A DNA stretch of 64,000 bases from Spirochaetales bacterium (GCA_030540405.1 JAUNWH010000008.1:1-64000); one strand, 5' to 3'; positions 51,487-60,440 are shown, counted from the first letter of the stretch. Made by a program: numbers and translations. The notes: generated by a model not told the origin, from the letters alone.

Positions 51487-53064
51487 TCAGCTAGCAAGGA
51501 GTTTTTTATAAAGCTCTTCATAAATCAGCGCAACTTTGTTCCAGGAATATTTTTCATGAATATATCTTGAAGCATAAGAAATCATGCCCTTAAAAATATC
51601 GCGTCCCGCATAACGCATTATATTCACCAAGGACGCAAGTTCAGTTTGCAAGGATTCAGAAGTATTTGGGGAATAAAGCCAGCCAGTTTCATCATCCACA
51701 ATTTTGCAAAGTCCGCCAGTCGCATGGGCAACAGGCAAAGTTCCAAACGTCTGCGCAATGAAATCTTCAAGTCCGCACGGCTCAAAATAGCTCGGATGCA
51801 ACGAAAAATCAACAGCGGCAACGGCAAGCCTAGCAATGGATTTGTTGTATCCTTTTATATAGACACATTTTCCGCGCCATTTTTCAGTAAAATGAATCAA
51901 AGAATTTTCAAGTTCAACAGAACCTTGGCCCGCGAAAATAAATCTAACAGGCAAACTTGACTCAAACATTTTTTTAGCGGAATCAAGCATAACCTCAATT
52001 CCTTTTTGATGAACAACACGCCCATGATATGCAATGTAAGTAAAATCAGAATTTTTTTCAGCGGAATCAATAAAGCCAAACTGCAAAGTTCCATCCGCAA
52101 AATTTTTGGAATCAAGGCTTTTCTTTGAAGCGAACTTTTCCAAAAAGAAATCTCGGCATTTATATTTTCCTTCCAAGTCATTTTTTAAAGGATCAAACTC
52201 AAAAGGCAGAAGCGATTTCTTTTTATCAGAAGGCTCATATTTTGAAAAATCAATTCCGTTTGTAATTCCAATCAGCTCAATTTCTTTCTTCTTAAAACCT
52301 TCTGAAAGTCCGGCTGTATCAGTTTTTCCCAAAATAATTTCATCCGCATACTCTGGAGAAACTGTAGTAATGCAGGCGTTTTCTGAAGCCAAAAGGAAAG
52401 GTTCTATGCACAAACCATTTTTTCCTTTTTCAAGAATTTTTGGGGGAAGTCCTGAAAAGCGTTCGGCTACTTCAATATTTTTAAATTCATGATGATACCC
52501 AGGACCGGCATTATGAATTGTCACAACAAATTTTGTCTTTGAAAAAAAATTTTTTACAACAGGCATAAAATGCGCAAAAACCGGAATCATTGCAGAAGGA
52601 GAATCTTGGCAATGCACAATGTTTGGAATTTCATCATTAAGGCAATTTTTTGAATAGCACACAACAGCTTTCTGAAAAAGCATATTCAGAAAATCTTTAT
52701 CAATATGTCCTTCGCCCTGCCGATGTTCAGGATTTTGCTTTTGCTCATCAAAAGTGTAAGTGTAAACAGCTTTTTTTTCAGAGAAAGAATTGTGCCGGAT
52801 AAAAATTATTTCAACGCCATTGAAAATTCCGCGCGAGAAAAAAACTTCAGTAGAAATTCCGTCTATGTCAAAAGAAACAGAATCCCGCCAAGTTTCAGAA
52901 AAATTTTCAACACGAGACAAATCGGTACAGCCATAAAGCGGAATAAAAACACAAATTTTGTGTCCTAAATGCAAAAGGCTTTCAGCCAAAGAACAGGCAA
53001 CATTTTTTACACCGCCCGCTTCCGCAATTCCTGCATATTCTCTTGAAACTAGCCAAATGTTCAA
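51487..53064 (-). CDS. glgA: Glycogen synthase, TTG start
   Basis: GlgA transfers glucose from ADP-glucose to glycogen. The 525-residue GT5 protein has the start LVSREYAGIAEAGGVKNVACSL with the substrate loop EAGGVKNV, and the C-terminal nucleotide-sugar region AVDFSLHPSYFEPCGLE and ATGGLCKIV. The start is TTG at 53064, preceded by AAAAGGA. It lies one base beyond the aroH stop codon, so translation should be coupled. Confidence 0.9.
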   Translation of the reverse strand: MNIWLVSREYAGIAEAGGVKNVACSLAESLLHLGHKICVFIPLYGCTDLSRVENFSETWRDSVSFDIDGISTEVFFSRGIFNGVEIIFIRHNSFSEKKAVYTYTFDEQKQNPEHRQGEGHIDKDFLNMLFQKAVVCYSKNCLNDEIPNIVHCQDSPSAMIPVFAHFMPVVKNFFSKTKFVVTIHNAGPGYHHEFKNIEVAERFSGLPPKILEKGKNGLCIEPFLLASENACITTVSPEYADEIILGKTDTAGLSEGFKKKEIELIGITNGIDFSKYEPSDKKKSLLPFEFDPLKNDLEGKYKCRDFFLEKFASKKSLDSKNFADGTLQFGFIDSAEKNSDFTYIAYHGRVVHQKGIEVMLDSAKKMFESSLPVRFIFAGQGSVELENSLIHFTEKWRGKCVYIKGYNKSIARLAVAAVDFSLHPSYFEPCGLEDFIAQTFGTLPVAHATGGLCKIVDDETGWLYSPNTSESLQTELASLVNIMRYAGRDIFKGMISYASRYIHEKYSWNKVALIYEELYKKLLAS

Positions 53065-53065
53065 T

Positions 53066-53446
53066 TTATTTTCCTTTTGAAAAATCAGGCCGAAGCTTTT
53101 CTGCGCCATTAATGTAAACATGGACAGGATTTTTTTCAGCAGGAAGATAAGCTGTAACTAGAACTCTTATAACATGAGGCAACATTCCGTCTATAGAAGC
53201 TTCCTGAGAAACAAAAAGTGCAAGCAAAGATGTGTCAATTCCAACATCACTTTTTCTAAGCGCAGCGGCGGCATTCATGCAGTGCAGATCCTGCGTCATT
53301 GTAAAATGAACAGAAACAATATCATCAAGCTGCAAATTATTTTCTTTAAAAATCAAGCGGCACATTTCACCGACATTTTCTTTTATTGACTCCGGAGTGT
53401 TTTCTGCGCAGACAGCTCCGCGAATTCCAAAAATTCTTTTTTCCAT
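53066..53446 (-). CDS. aroH: Chorismate mutase, AroH type
   Basis: Chorismate mutase converts chorismate to prephenate for Phe/Tyr synthesis. The 126-residue product fits the trimeric AroH fold: GIRGAVCAENT near the start, the SVHFTMTQDLHCMNAA block and RVLVTAYLPA. ATG 53446 has GAGG 7 bp upstream; an in-frame TTG at 53458 would lie upstream of that site. It lies between the Band7-like gene and glgA. Confidence 0.88.
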   Translation of the reverse strand: MEKRIFGIRGAVCAENTPESIKENVGEMCRLIFKENNLQLDDIVSVHFTMTQDLHCMNAAAALRKSDVGIDTSLLALFVSQEASIDGMLPHVIRVLVTAYLPAEKNPVHVYINGAEKLRPDFSKGK

Positions 53447-53464
53447 TTTTATCCTCAATTTTTT

Positions 53465-54295
53465 TTAGCGCATTGATTTTACAGCATTTATAATCTGGGC
53501 AGCATCTCCAGTTTTAAACATTTCCTCAAGCTGCGGAAATTTCTGAAGCATCGCACCAAGTTTTTCAAGCTGCGCCAAAGTTCTGTCCTGCTCAACAAAA
53601 AATTCCGCCTGCGATTCAGCCTTTTGCGCCATTTTAGAATTCAAAAGATCAAGGTAAGACGCGTAGTTCGCCTTTGCAAGATTGTAAAGCTCAACATCTG
53701 GAATTTTTGAATCAAGAAGCTCGACTGAAGAAATTAAAATTCCGTCAAACTCAGAAGCTTTTTTTTCAATTACCTCTTGAATTTCTTTTTGGCTTAAAGC
53801 GGAAGGTTTTACCAAAGAAGAAGATGAAACAAGATATTCCGCCACAAGAGAAGCCGCAAGCTTTGCCTTCGCATCGTAAAATCCTTTTAAATCTTCATTT
53901 GAAGTTATTTTATTTTCAGAAACCAGCTTGTAAATTCCTTCAGGAGAAAGGCTCATCGAAACTGAAATTTCAACATTGTATGAAAAGTCAACTTTTTTAT
54001 CAGAAAAACGGGAACTATAAAATGCCGCGCTCGGAAGTTCTCCAGAAACAGACTGATTTGTTTTGTAAACTGCAAGGTCAAAAATTTCCAGCGAAACATT
54101 TGTTGGAAGAAGCCGCTCCCATCTCCAGGTAAACACTCCAGGAACAACAGCAGAATGATACAATCCGCCTGTTTTTGATTTCATTATAGCGCAAGTTCCA
54201 GGGCGAACATAAAACTGAATCCATCCAATAAAAAAAACTACCGCTGAAAAAATCAACAAAACTATAAAATTAGCAAAAAACTTCTTTACTTTCAT
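53465..54295 (-). CDS. Band 7/SPFH-like membrane-anchored protein
   Basis: The 276-residue protein has one N-terminal membrane helix (about 8-28), then a beta-rich part containing RPGTCAIMKSKTGGLY and DLAVYKTNQS, and a helical C-terminal region (about 125-276). The pattern fits a Band 7/SPFH domain (prohibitin-like) exposed outside the membrane, but similarity is moderate. The motif LGAMLQKFPQLEEMF lies near the C-terminus. It heads a transcript with aroH and glgA; no functional link is obvious. Confidence 0.65.
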   Translation of the reverse strand: MKVKKFFANFIVLLIFSAVVFFIGWIQFYVRPGTCAIMKSKTGGLYHSAVVPGVFTWRWERLLPTNVSLEIFDLAVYKTNQSVSGELPSAAFYSSRFSDKKVDFSYNVEISVSMSLSPEGIYKLVSENKITSNEDLKGFYDAKAKLAASLVAEYLVSSSSLVKPSALSQKEIQEVIEKKASEFDGILISSVELLDSKIPDVELYNLAKANYASYLDLLNSKMAQKAESQAEFFVEQDRTLAQLEKLGAMLQKFPQLEEMFKTGDAAQIINAVKSMR

Positions 54296-54370
54296 TTTGC
54301 CCCACTCGATAAATTATGCTTTTTCTATTATACTGCTTTATATAAATATTTTAAAGCAAATTCACAGAAA

Positions 54371-54727
54371 ATGGATTCCTTAAACAAATTAAAAAAAATC
54401 AACCGCTCTTTTCTCTTTAAACTCACAGGACGCACTTCTCTTTTTTTATTTCTGTTTTCTGTCTTTCTTATAGTTCTTTATGTTAGCGGCTCTTATCAAG
54501 ATTTTCTTGACAGCACGCTGAATTTTATTTTGACTTCATGTTCCGCAACTATTTTAGGACTTTTTGTTTTTTCCGCAGCCGGAATTCTTCAGAGCATTAT
54601 TTTATTTTTCATATCCAAAAGAAAATCATACTGGATTTATTTTTTTGTATATATGCTTTCGTGCGTTTTTTCTGCGGGGATTTTTTTTCTTGCAAGAACA
54701 ATTTCAATCATGGCAAAAGGAATTTAA
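54371..54727 (+). CDS. Small membrane protein, three helices
   Basis: The 118-residue protein has three hydrophobic segments (about 22-42, 54-80 and 86-112). No family is recognised. It has no good Shine-Dalgarno sequence. It converges on thiN, overlapping its end by 4 bp. Confidence 0.6.
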   Translation: MDSLNKLKKINRSFLFKLTGRTSLFLFLFSVFLIVLYVSGSYQDFLDSTLNFILTSCSATILGLFVFSAAGILQSIILFFISKRKSYWIYFFVYMLSCVFSAGIFFLARTISIMAKGI

Positions 54728-55410
54728 ATTTTTACTTCGCAATGATACGGAGCAAAAATCAAAAAAGCGCCTTTTGAAGCAAAAAGTTTCGCCGGATTTT
54801 TATGCATAAAATTTTCTTTTGAAATTCTATTTGAAACGCTTGCCATTCCTTTTTTTCTAAAGCAGTTCCATTCAAATCCTTCCGCTTCAATAAAAGAATT
54901 GTCAAAATTATTGGTAAGGCGCGAAACTGAAATTCTGTCTTCAATCTGCAAATTAAAAACTTCCGCAGATTTTTTTTCAGCAAGAAAATAAACAGCCTGA
55001 TTCACACAAAGCCAAACGTCAGCATGAAAATCTTCAGAAAAGGAATCATAAATTGAAATAAGATGATCCATATAGCCGCCGTTTCCGCCCACAAGAACAA
55101 CCGTTGCAGTTTTGCAAATTTTCCTTGCAGTAAAAAGCGCAAGCTCTGTATCTGTAAAATCCTTGTCGCTTGGAAAAAGTTCCCGGTTTGCATTTTTATA
55201 TTTTTCAAGCAAAGAAAAATTTTTCAAGCTGTCCATGTCGCCAAGAATCAAATCCGGCACAAAATCTTCACCCAAAAACTCCGCGTACAAATCAAAAGTT
55301 TCAAGTCCAGAATCAGCGGCAATAACATAGTCAGGCTTGCATCTTTCAAAAAAAGGCTGCGCGGTTTCTGGAGACGGAGCTTCTCCCCCGGTAAAAATAA
55401 AAATGTTCAT
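54724..55410 (-). CDS. thiN: Thiamine pyrophosphokinase
   Basis: ThiN makes thiamine diphosphate from thiamine and ATP. The 228-residue protein has the block YVIAADSGLETFDLY, DLILGDMDSL, FPSDKDFTDTELAL, and VGGNGGYMDHLISIYDSF, the known family motifs. It is divergent from cca, with a 40-bp gap. Confidence 0.9.
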   Translation of the reverse strand: MNIFIFTGGEAPSPETAQPFFERCKPDYVIAADSGLETFDLYAEFLGEDFVPDLILGDMDSLKNFSLLEKYKNANRELFPSDKDFTDTELALFTARKICKTATVVLVGGNGGYMDHLISIYDSFSEDFHADVWLCVNQAVYFLAEKKSAEVFNLQIEDRISVSRLTNNFDNSFIEAEGFEWNCFRKKGMASVSNRISKENFMHKNPAKLFASKGAFLIFAPYHCEVKI

Positions 55411-55450
55411 AGATAGAAATTCCGTTCAAAATTTGATATTGTATGTTACC

Positions 55451-56854
55451 ATGTTTTCATCAAAAAGTGTAAAAATTCCAGAAAAACTAATCAAAGTCAG
55501 CAAAATTTTTTCAGACAACGGATTCAAGTCATATCTTGTTGGTGGAGCTGTCCGCGATATGCTGATGGGAAAAAACTGCCACGACTACGACATTGCGACA
55601 AACGCGACTCCAGAGCAGATAATGAAAATTTTCAGAAATGTAATTCCGACTGGAATAGCGCATGGAACTGTAACAATTCACATTTTTGGTCTTGAGCTTG
55701 AAACAACAACTTTCAGAACAGAAACAGAATATTCAGATGGAAGGCATCCAGACAAAGTCAAATACGCAGACACAATTGAAGAAGATCTTTCACGGCGCGA
55801 CTTTACAATGAATGCAATTGCCGCAGAGCTTTCAACAGGAAAAATCACAGATCCATTTAACGGACAAAAAGACATTCAAGGCAAAATAATAAGGACAGTC
55901 GGAAATCCGTTAGAAAGATTTTCAGAAGACGGACTTCGGCCTGTAAGGGCAATAAGATTTTCAGGACAGCTCGGATTTAAAATTGAAGAAAAAACATTTG
56001 ACGCAATCTCGCAAGAAGAAATTCTAAAAAAAGTTGATGGCATTTCCACAGAAAGATTCCGCGATGAATTCTGCAAAATCCTTCAGACAGAAAAACCTAG
56101 CGTTGGGCTTAAACTACTGGAGCAAACAGGAATTCTAAAAATATTTATTCCGCAGTTTTCTGTTTGCAGAAATTGCCTCCAGCAGGACGAACGAGGATTC
56201 CACGAATTTGATGTTGCAGATCATATTTTATATGCCTGCGATGGCTGCCCAAAAGAAAATCTTACAGTCCGTCTTGCAGCTTTTTATCACGACATAGGAA
56301 AACCTGAGTCCAAAACAATCGAAACAGTCAACGGCAAAGAAAGAATTCATTTTCACGGACATGAACAGATTTCCGCGGAAAAAACAAAAGCGTCAATGGC
56401 TTCCCTAAAATTTTCAAATGATGAAATAAAAAAAGTAAGCCATCTTGTAAAAGAGCACATGTTTCACTATGAAAGCAGCTGGACAGATTCAGCAGTGCGC
56501 AGATTTATAATAAGAGTTGGCGCGGAAAATCTTGATGACATTTTTCTTTTGCGGCTTGCGGACATTTACGGAATGCACAGAGTTCCGCTTCAGCAAAACA
56601 GCCCGTCCTGGAATCTTCTTGTTGAATTGAAAAAGAGGATTGAAAAACTTTTGAACGAAAATTCCGCGCTAAGCCTGAAAGATTTAAAAGTGAACGGAAA
56701 AGATTTAATGGCGGAAGGAATTCCAAGCGGAAAAATAATGGGAAAAATTCTAAACGAGCTTTTTGAAACTGTAACTGACTCTCCAGAAATGAACGACAAA
56801 GAAAAGCTAATCAGCCTTGCAAAAAAACTATTCAGCGAAAAATATTCTGTTTAA
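55451..56854 (+). CDS. cca: CCA tRNA nucleotidyltransferase
   Basis: This enzyme adds or repairs the 3' CCA of tRNAs. The 467-residue protein has the nucleotidyltransferase motif LVGGAVRDMLMGKNCHDYDI, RRDFTMNAIA, and RFSEDGLRPVRAIRF, then an HD domain (DVADHILYA, AFYHDIGKP) in the second half. With this HD domain a bacterial poly(A) polymerase-like role is an alternative. ATG 55451 is chosen because homology starts there; no clear Shine-Dalgarno sequence is seen. None of the five tRNA genes in the window encodes CCA, so the cell needs this activity. Confidence 0.9.
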   Translation: MFSSKSVKIPEKLIKVSKIFSDNGFKSYLVGGAVRDMLMGKNCHDYDIATNATPEQIMKIFRNVIPTGIAHGTVTIHIFGLELETTTFRTETEYSDGRHPDKVKYADTIEEDLSRRDFTMNAIAAELSTGKITDPFNGQKDIQGKIIRTVGNPLERFSEDGLRPVRAIRFSGQLGFKIEEKTFDAISQEEILKKVDGISTERFRDEFCKILQTEKPSVGLKLLEQTGILKIFIPQFSVCRNCLQQDERGFHEFDVADHILYACDGCPKENLTVRLAAFYHDIGKPESKTIETVNGKERIHFHGHEQISAEKTKASMASLKFSNDEIKKVSHLVKEHMFHYESSWTDSAVRRFIIRVGAENLDDIFLLRLADIYGMHRVPLQQNSPSWNLLVELKKRIEKLLNENSALSLKDLKVNGKDLMAEGIPSGKIMGKILNELFETVTDSPEMNDKEKLISLAKKLFSEKYSV

Positions 56855-56858
56855 AATT

Positions 56859-57605
56859 TTACTCAATTCCAAGAGCTTTGCAAGCAACGCCAGCCGCAGC
56901 CTGCTCCGCCGACTTTTTATTTTTTCCACTAGCAGGTCCATAAACAGCATCTCCAAGCTTTACAGAAACATAAAAAATTCTGTCATGGTCTGGTCCAGTT
57001 GTCTTTACAAGCGAATAAGAAGGACAAGCGTTTGTTTTTTTCTGATAAAATTCTTGAAGCAAAGTTTTATAATCCTTGCTTCCGTGATCGCTTTGAACTT
57101 TTCTTATTTCAGGAATAATCAGCTCAAGAACAAGTTTTTCCGCGCTTTCATATCCAGAATCAATATACAAAGCGCCGATAACAGCTTCAACCGCATCGGC
57201 CAGAATCGCCTTTTTTGTTCTTCCGCCTGAAAGCTCCTCGCCTTTTCCAAGCACAAGATACTTGTCAATGTGCATTTTTTCAACAGCAATCGGCGCAAGA
57301 GACTGCTCGCTTACAACATTCGCCTTTATCTTTGCAAGGTCGCCCTCTTTATTCTGCGACATATCGTTATACAAAAACGCAGCTGTCGCAAGCCCCAGCA
57401 CACTGTCCCCAAGAAATTCAAGACGCTCATTGTTATATCTTTTATATGAAGAATTTTCGTTTGAATAAGACCTGTGGTGAAACGCCAAATCCAGCAAAGA
57501 ATAGTTTTTAAAATGAAGCTTTAAATGCCTGCAAAATTCATCAAGCTCCTTTTTCCTTTCTTTTGTTAAATTTTTCTCTGGATAAAAAAGACTTTTAAAA
57601 CCCAT
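56859..57605 (-). CDS. rnc: Ribonuclease III
   Basis: RNase III cuts double-stranded RNA in rRNA and mRNA processing. The 248-residue protein has the signature NERLEFLGDSVLGL, a second acidic block ILADAVEAVIGALY, and a double-stranded RNA-binding domain (about 170-245, ending AAAGVACKALGIE). The frame runs up to 57725, but that would overlap the acpP terminator, so ATG 57605 (MGFKSLFYPEKNLTKER) is preferred. A TTTATT-17-TAAAAT pair at 57684-57712 could be its own promoter. It converges on cca with a 4-bp gap. Confidence 0.92.
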   Translation of the reverse strand: MGFKSLFYPEKNLTKERKKELDEFCRHLKLHFKNYSLLDLAFHHRSYSNENSSYKRYNNERLEFLGDSVLGLATAAFLYNDMSQNKEGDLAKIKANVVSEQSLAPIAVEKMHIDKYLVLGKGEELSGGRTKKAILADAVEAVIGALYIDSGYESAEKLVLELIIPEIRKVQSDHGSKDYKTLLQEFYQKKTNACPSYSLVKTTGPDHDRIFYVSVKLGDAVYGPASGKNKKSAEQAAAGVACKALGIE

Positions 57606-57708
57606 CGCATAATCCAAATAAAAAAATGTAGAAATCATCGGAACAAAACAAACTGAATTCAAAGGCTTAAATCCGCTGATTTTACATTTTGCATAAATCA
57701 CAATAAAC

Positions 57709-57735
57709 AAAAAAAGCACAGCCATCAGACTGTGC
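57709..57735 (-). terminator. Terminator of acpP
   Basis: On the minus strand GCACAG (57730-57735) pairs with CTGTGC (57716-57721), with an 8-nt loop and then seven T. It lies 25 bp beyond the acpP stop and ends the rpmF-acpP transcript. Confidence 0.85.
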
Positions 57736-57759
57736 CTTGCTAAAACTGAAAATCAGAAA

Positions 57760-57996
57760 TTACTGCTGCTGAGACTTAATGTAGTCGTAAGCATCTTTTA
57801 CAGTTTCAAATTCATTAGCCTTGTCATCAGGAATAGAAACACCCATTTCCTCTTCAATAGCATAAACAAGCTCATAAGTGTCAAGGCTGTCTGCTCCAAG
57901 GTCGCCACGGAAAGATGCATCCATTGTAACTTTTGACTCATCAATTCCGAGTTTTTCAGCGATAAGCTTCTGAATCTTTACAAACAATTCGTCCAT
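57760..57996 (-). CDS. acpP: Acyl carrier protein
   Basis: ACP carries growing fatty acids on a phosphopantetheine arm. The 78-residue acidic protein has the attachment serine S37 in GADSLDTYEL and the usual VSIPDDKANEFETVKDAYDYI end. It follows rpmF by 14 bp, a common arrangement in bacteria. Confidence 0.96.
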   Translation of the reverse strand: MDELFVKIQKLIAEKLGIDESKVTMDASFRGDLGADSLDTYELVYAIEEEMGVSIPDDKANEFETVKDAYDYIKSQQQ

Positions 57997-58010
57997 TTTA
58001 GTCTCCTGAT

Positions 58011-58199
58011 TTAGCCATTAACTTCTGGAGTAAGAACCTGACGGCCCTTGTAGAAACCGCATTTCTTGCATACATGATGTGGAAGAACTAAGTTTCCGCA
58101 GTTTCCGCATGCTACAAGATTCGGTGTGTCAAGATGCATATTAACGCCACGTCTTCTCTTGGTTACAGCTTTTGAAGTTTTCGATCTAGGTACTGCCAT
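58011..58199 (-). CDS. rpmF: Ribosomal protein L32
   Basis: The 62-residue protein starts MAVPRSKTSKAVTKRRRG and has the zinc cysteines in CGNCGN and CKKCGFYKG. GAGG lies ahead of the ATG. It heads the rpmF-acpP transcript. Confidence 0.96.
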   Translation of the reverse strand: MAVPRSKTSKAVTKRRRGVNMHLDTPNLVACGNCGNLVLPHHVCKKCGFYKGRQVLTPEVNG

Positions 58200-58245
58200 A
58201 ATATATCCTCGCTATAATTTTTAGTCGTCTGTATAACGGTTTTTG

Positions 58246-58275
58246 ATATTACTACAGATTCCTATTTCTTGTCAA
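58246..58275 (-). promoter_or_regulatory. Promoter of rpmF-acpP
   Basis: TTGACA (58270-58275) and TAATAT (58246-58251) have an 18-bp spacer. The -35 lies inside a perfect 13-base TTCTTGTCAAGAA inverted repeat (odd central base), which may be chance or an operator. Confidence 0.75.
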
Positions 58276-58347
58276 GAATTATACTTGCATTATGAAACAT
58301 TTGTCAATGAATTTCGTTATCTTTTTATGACATTTTGACAATTTTTG

Positions 58348-58845
58348 TTATTTTGAAACAGAATTCTGCTCAAAAAACTTCTTTTTCATCTCAGTTTCAA
58401 CAATTTTTGGAACCATTGTGCTTATATCCCCGCCAAATCTGGCAACTTCCTTTATACTGCTTGAGCGAACAAGAAAATATTTCTGCGCAGTCGGAATCAA
58501 AAGAGTTTCAACATCGCTGTTCAAGTGCTTGTTCATAAGGGAAAGATCAAACTCATGCGAAAAATCCATGGCATTCCGCACTCCCCTAATCAGCACGTTT
58601 GCGCCGGACTTTCTACAATAATCAGCAACAAGAGTATTCCATATATGCACGGTAACATTCTTGTAGTTTTCAGTAAGCTTTATAAGCAAGTCATAGCGTT
58701 CCTTGTCAGAAAAAAGGCACTTTTTGTCGGGATTTACAGAAATCAAGACATCAATCTTGTCAAAAAGACGGCTTGCTCTTTCTATTATATTCAAATGTCC
58801 ATAAGTCGGAGGATCAAAGGAACCTGGAAAAACAGCTGTAGTCAT
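58348..58845 (-). CDS. coaD: Pantetheine-phosphate adenylyltransferase
   Basis: CoaD makes dephospho-CoA from 4'-phosphopantetheine and ATP. The 165-residue protein has VFPGSFDPPTYGHLNII with the TxGH motif, RGVRNAMDFSHE and the VRSSSIKEVA block. The mRNA seems leaderless. It lies just upstream of rpmF-acpP, and its product ultimately feeds the phosphopantetheine arm of ACP. Confidence 0.94.
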   Translation of the reverse strand: MTTAVFPGSFDPPTYGHLNIIERASRLFDKIDVLISVNPDKKCLFSDKERYDLLIKLTENYKNVTVHIWNTLVADYCRKSGANVLIRGVRNAMDFSHEFDLSLMNKHLNSDVETLLIPTAQKYFLVRSSSIKEVARFGGDISTMVPKIVETEMKKKFFEQNSVSK

Positions 58846-58851
58846 ACGGAT

Positions 58852-58880
58852 ATTTTAGCAGATTTCATGATTTTTAACAA
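58852..58880 (-). promoter_or_regulatory. Promoter of coaD, leaderless
   Basis: TTGTTA (58875-58880) and TAAAAT (58852-58857) have a 17-bp spacer on the minus strand. The ATG at 58845 follows the -10 box after 6 nt. No Shine-Dalgarno sequence is present. Confidence 0.65.
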
Positions 58881-58926
58881 TGAAAACAAAATCAGTAAAA
58901 TACTGAAATTTTTTCGCAAATATGGC

Positions 58927-58955
58927 TTGCAATAAAATTACAATCGTGATATATA
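58927..58955 (+). promoter_or_regulatory. Promoter of the outer-membrane protein gene at 59003
   Basis: TTGCAA (58927-58932) and TATATA (58950-58955) have a 17-bp spacer, followed by a leader of about 40 nt with AGGAG before the ATG. This gene has a normal leader, unlike its neighbours. Confidence 0.6.
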
Positions 58956-59002
58956 ACATATATTATAAAACAAAAACTATCAAAGTTAGTTAGGAGATTT
59001 TT

Positions 59003-59677
59003 ATGAAAAAACTTACAACACTTTTGGCAGCACTTTCATTGTGCTTTTCAGTCTCAGCAAAAACCTGGACAAACTACGCAGGATTTGGCTGGAGACTTCC
59101 GACTTCAACAACTGTAAAATCAGACGAAGACGGAATGGACGACATCAAATTCAAGGGCCAGACAGGACTTTCAATTGACTATGCAGGAACACACGAAAGC
59201 GGATTTTCTGTGCGCGGAATTTTTGACATCAATTATTCAAGCTCAAACCTTAAAATTTCAGCAGAAGAAGACGATGATGAACTGAACGGATTGAACGGAC
59301 TTTTTCTTATCGGAGCTGGATACGCGCCAATTTGCACAGACAAGATGTTTCTTGGGCTATACGGTGTTCTTGGAGTAGATGTAACTGTGCTTCTACGCGA
59401 CTACACAAAGTCTTCATATCTTTATGAATACGAAGCAAAATACGGCATGGCACACGCCGCATCTGTCCTTGGAGCAAACGCAACATTCGTTTACACTCCT
59501 GCAAAGCACTTTTCACTTTTTGCCTCAGTATGCGCAAATTATATGTTCCCTGCAAAAGTAGAAGCTGAAATAACACAAAAAGTAAATGGCACAAAAATTT
59601 TTGACGGCGATGAAAAATTTGACTACAAGGGAGCTTTTAAATTTGTTCCTACAGTAGGAATCTGCTGGAAATTCTAA
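59003..59677 (+). CDS. Probable outer-membrane beta-barrel protein
   Basis: The 224-residue protein has a signal peptide (cleavage after SVSAK, about residue 20) and alternating hydrophobic strands with aromatic ends through to the last residues GICWKF, as in small barrel proteins. TAGGAG precedes the ATG. No specific family is recognised. It ends in its own terminator. Confidence 0.7.
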   Translation: MKKLTTLLAALSLCFSVSAKTWTNYAGFGWRLPTSTTVKSDEDGMDDIKFKGQTGLSIDYAGTHESGFSVRGIFDINYSSSNLKISAEEDDDELNGLNGLFLIGAGYAPICTDKMFLGLYGVLGVDVTVLLRDYTKSSYLYEYEAKYGMAHAASVLGANATFVYTPAKHFSLFASVCANYMFPAKVEAEITQKVNGTKIFDGDEKFDYKGAFKFVPTVGICWKF

Positions 59678-59689
59678 CTTCCTGCGCAA

Positions 59690-59724
59690 AAGGGTGCCTG
59701 CAGCAATGCAAGCGCCTTTCTTTT
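59690..59724 (+). terminator. Terminator of the 59003 gene
   Basis: AAGGGTGC (59690-59697) pairs with GCGCCTTT (59712-59719), including two G-U pairs, then CTTTTA. A TGCAGCAATGCA hairpin lies inside the loop. Confidence 0.7.
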
Positions 59725-59737
59725 ATAATACTTTTAA

Positions 59738-59766
59738 TTGACCAAACAAGACAAAGATATTAAAAT
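59738..59766 (+). promoter_or_regulatory. Promoter of the lipoprotein gene, leaderless
   Basis: TTGACC (59738-59743) and TAAAAT (59761-59766) have a 17-bp spacer. The ATG at 59774 follows after 7 nt. The in-frame TTG inside the -35 box cannot be a start codon. Confidence 0.72.
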
Positions 59767-59773
59767 TGCTCCC

Positions 59774-60376
59774 ATGGAAAAATTCTTTACAAAACTAAGC
59801 TTAATTTCAGTATTTGCATTTTTATCCTGCGCCTCAGCACCTGTAGAAAAAGCTCCGCAGATAGAAGAGCAGCCAGCAAAACCAGTAGTAATAGAAGAAC
59901 CAGAGCCAGCTCCAGTTCAGGAAATTGAAGAAGAGCCTGTAGTTGTTGAAAAAGCAGACGACGAATACACAAGATCAACAACAGCGGTTTCTGTTTCAAA
60001 GGAAGTTTTCAACGAAGACAAGTCAAGAATTCTCAATATAATCAAAGATCTTGATACTTATATGAAAAACCTGGACTACCGCGGATGGATTTCATACCTT
60101 GACGCAGACAGCCTGAACTATTGGTCAAAAAGGCAGAATCTTCAGAAAGCGGCGAACAGGCTTCCTAAAAAAGGCCTAAGGCTAAATACAATCGAAGACT
60201 ATTTCAAATTTGTCTTTATTCCAGCAAGAGCCGGACACACAGTTGACGAAATCCGATACGAAACAAAATCTCTCGTAAAAGCAGTTCAAGTTCAGGACAA
60301 TACAGATGTTGTCTACTATAACTTTCACAAAGTCAACGACCAATGGAAACTTGTGCTTCCAAAGAATGCGGACTAA
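59774..60376 (+). CDS. Lipoprotein with Pro/Glu-rich linker
   Basis: The 200-residue protein has a signal peptide ending in a lipobox-like FLSC (Cys about 19), then a Pro/Glu/Val-rich linker of about 45 residues. A C-terminal domain (about 75-200) ends VNDQWKLVLPKN and resembles NTF2-like or DUF4878-type folds. I cannot name the family. It is monocistronic with its own promoter. The length of the Pro/Glu stretch could vary between strains. Confidence 0.7.
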   Translation: MEKFFTKLSLISVFAFLSCASAPVEKAPQIEEQPAKPVVIEEPEPAPVQEIEEEPVVVEKADDEYTRSTTAVSVSKEVFNEDKSRILNIIKDLDTYMKNLDYRGWISYLDADSLNYWSKRQNLQKAANRLPKKGLRLNTIEDYFKFVFIPARAGHTVDEIRYETKSLVKAVQVQDNTDVVYYNFHKVNDQWKLVLPKNAD

Positions 60377-60440
60377 GTTTTTCTTGCTTTTTTGCAAAAT
60401 ATATTCTAAACTTGAAAAGATTCCATAAGGAGGAATAGTT

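Noticed and set aside
58268-58280. Perfect inverted repeat TTCTTGTCAAGAA as an operator
   Set aside because: It contains the -35 box TTGACA itself, and no second copy was seen at other genes. Chance is sufficient.
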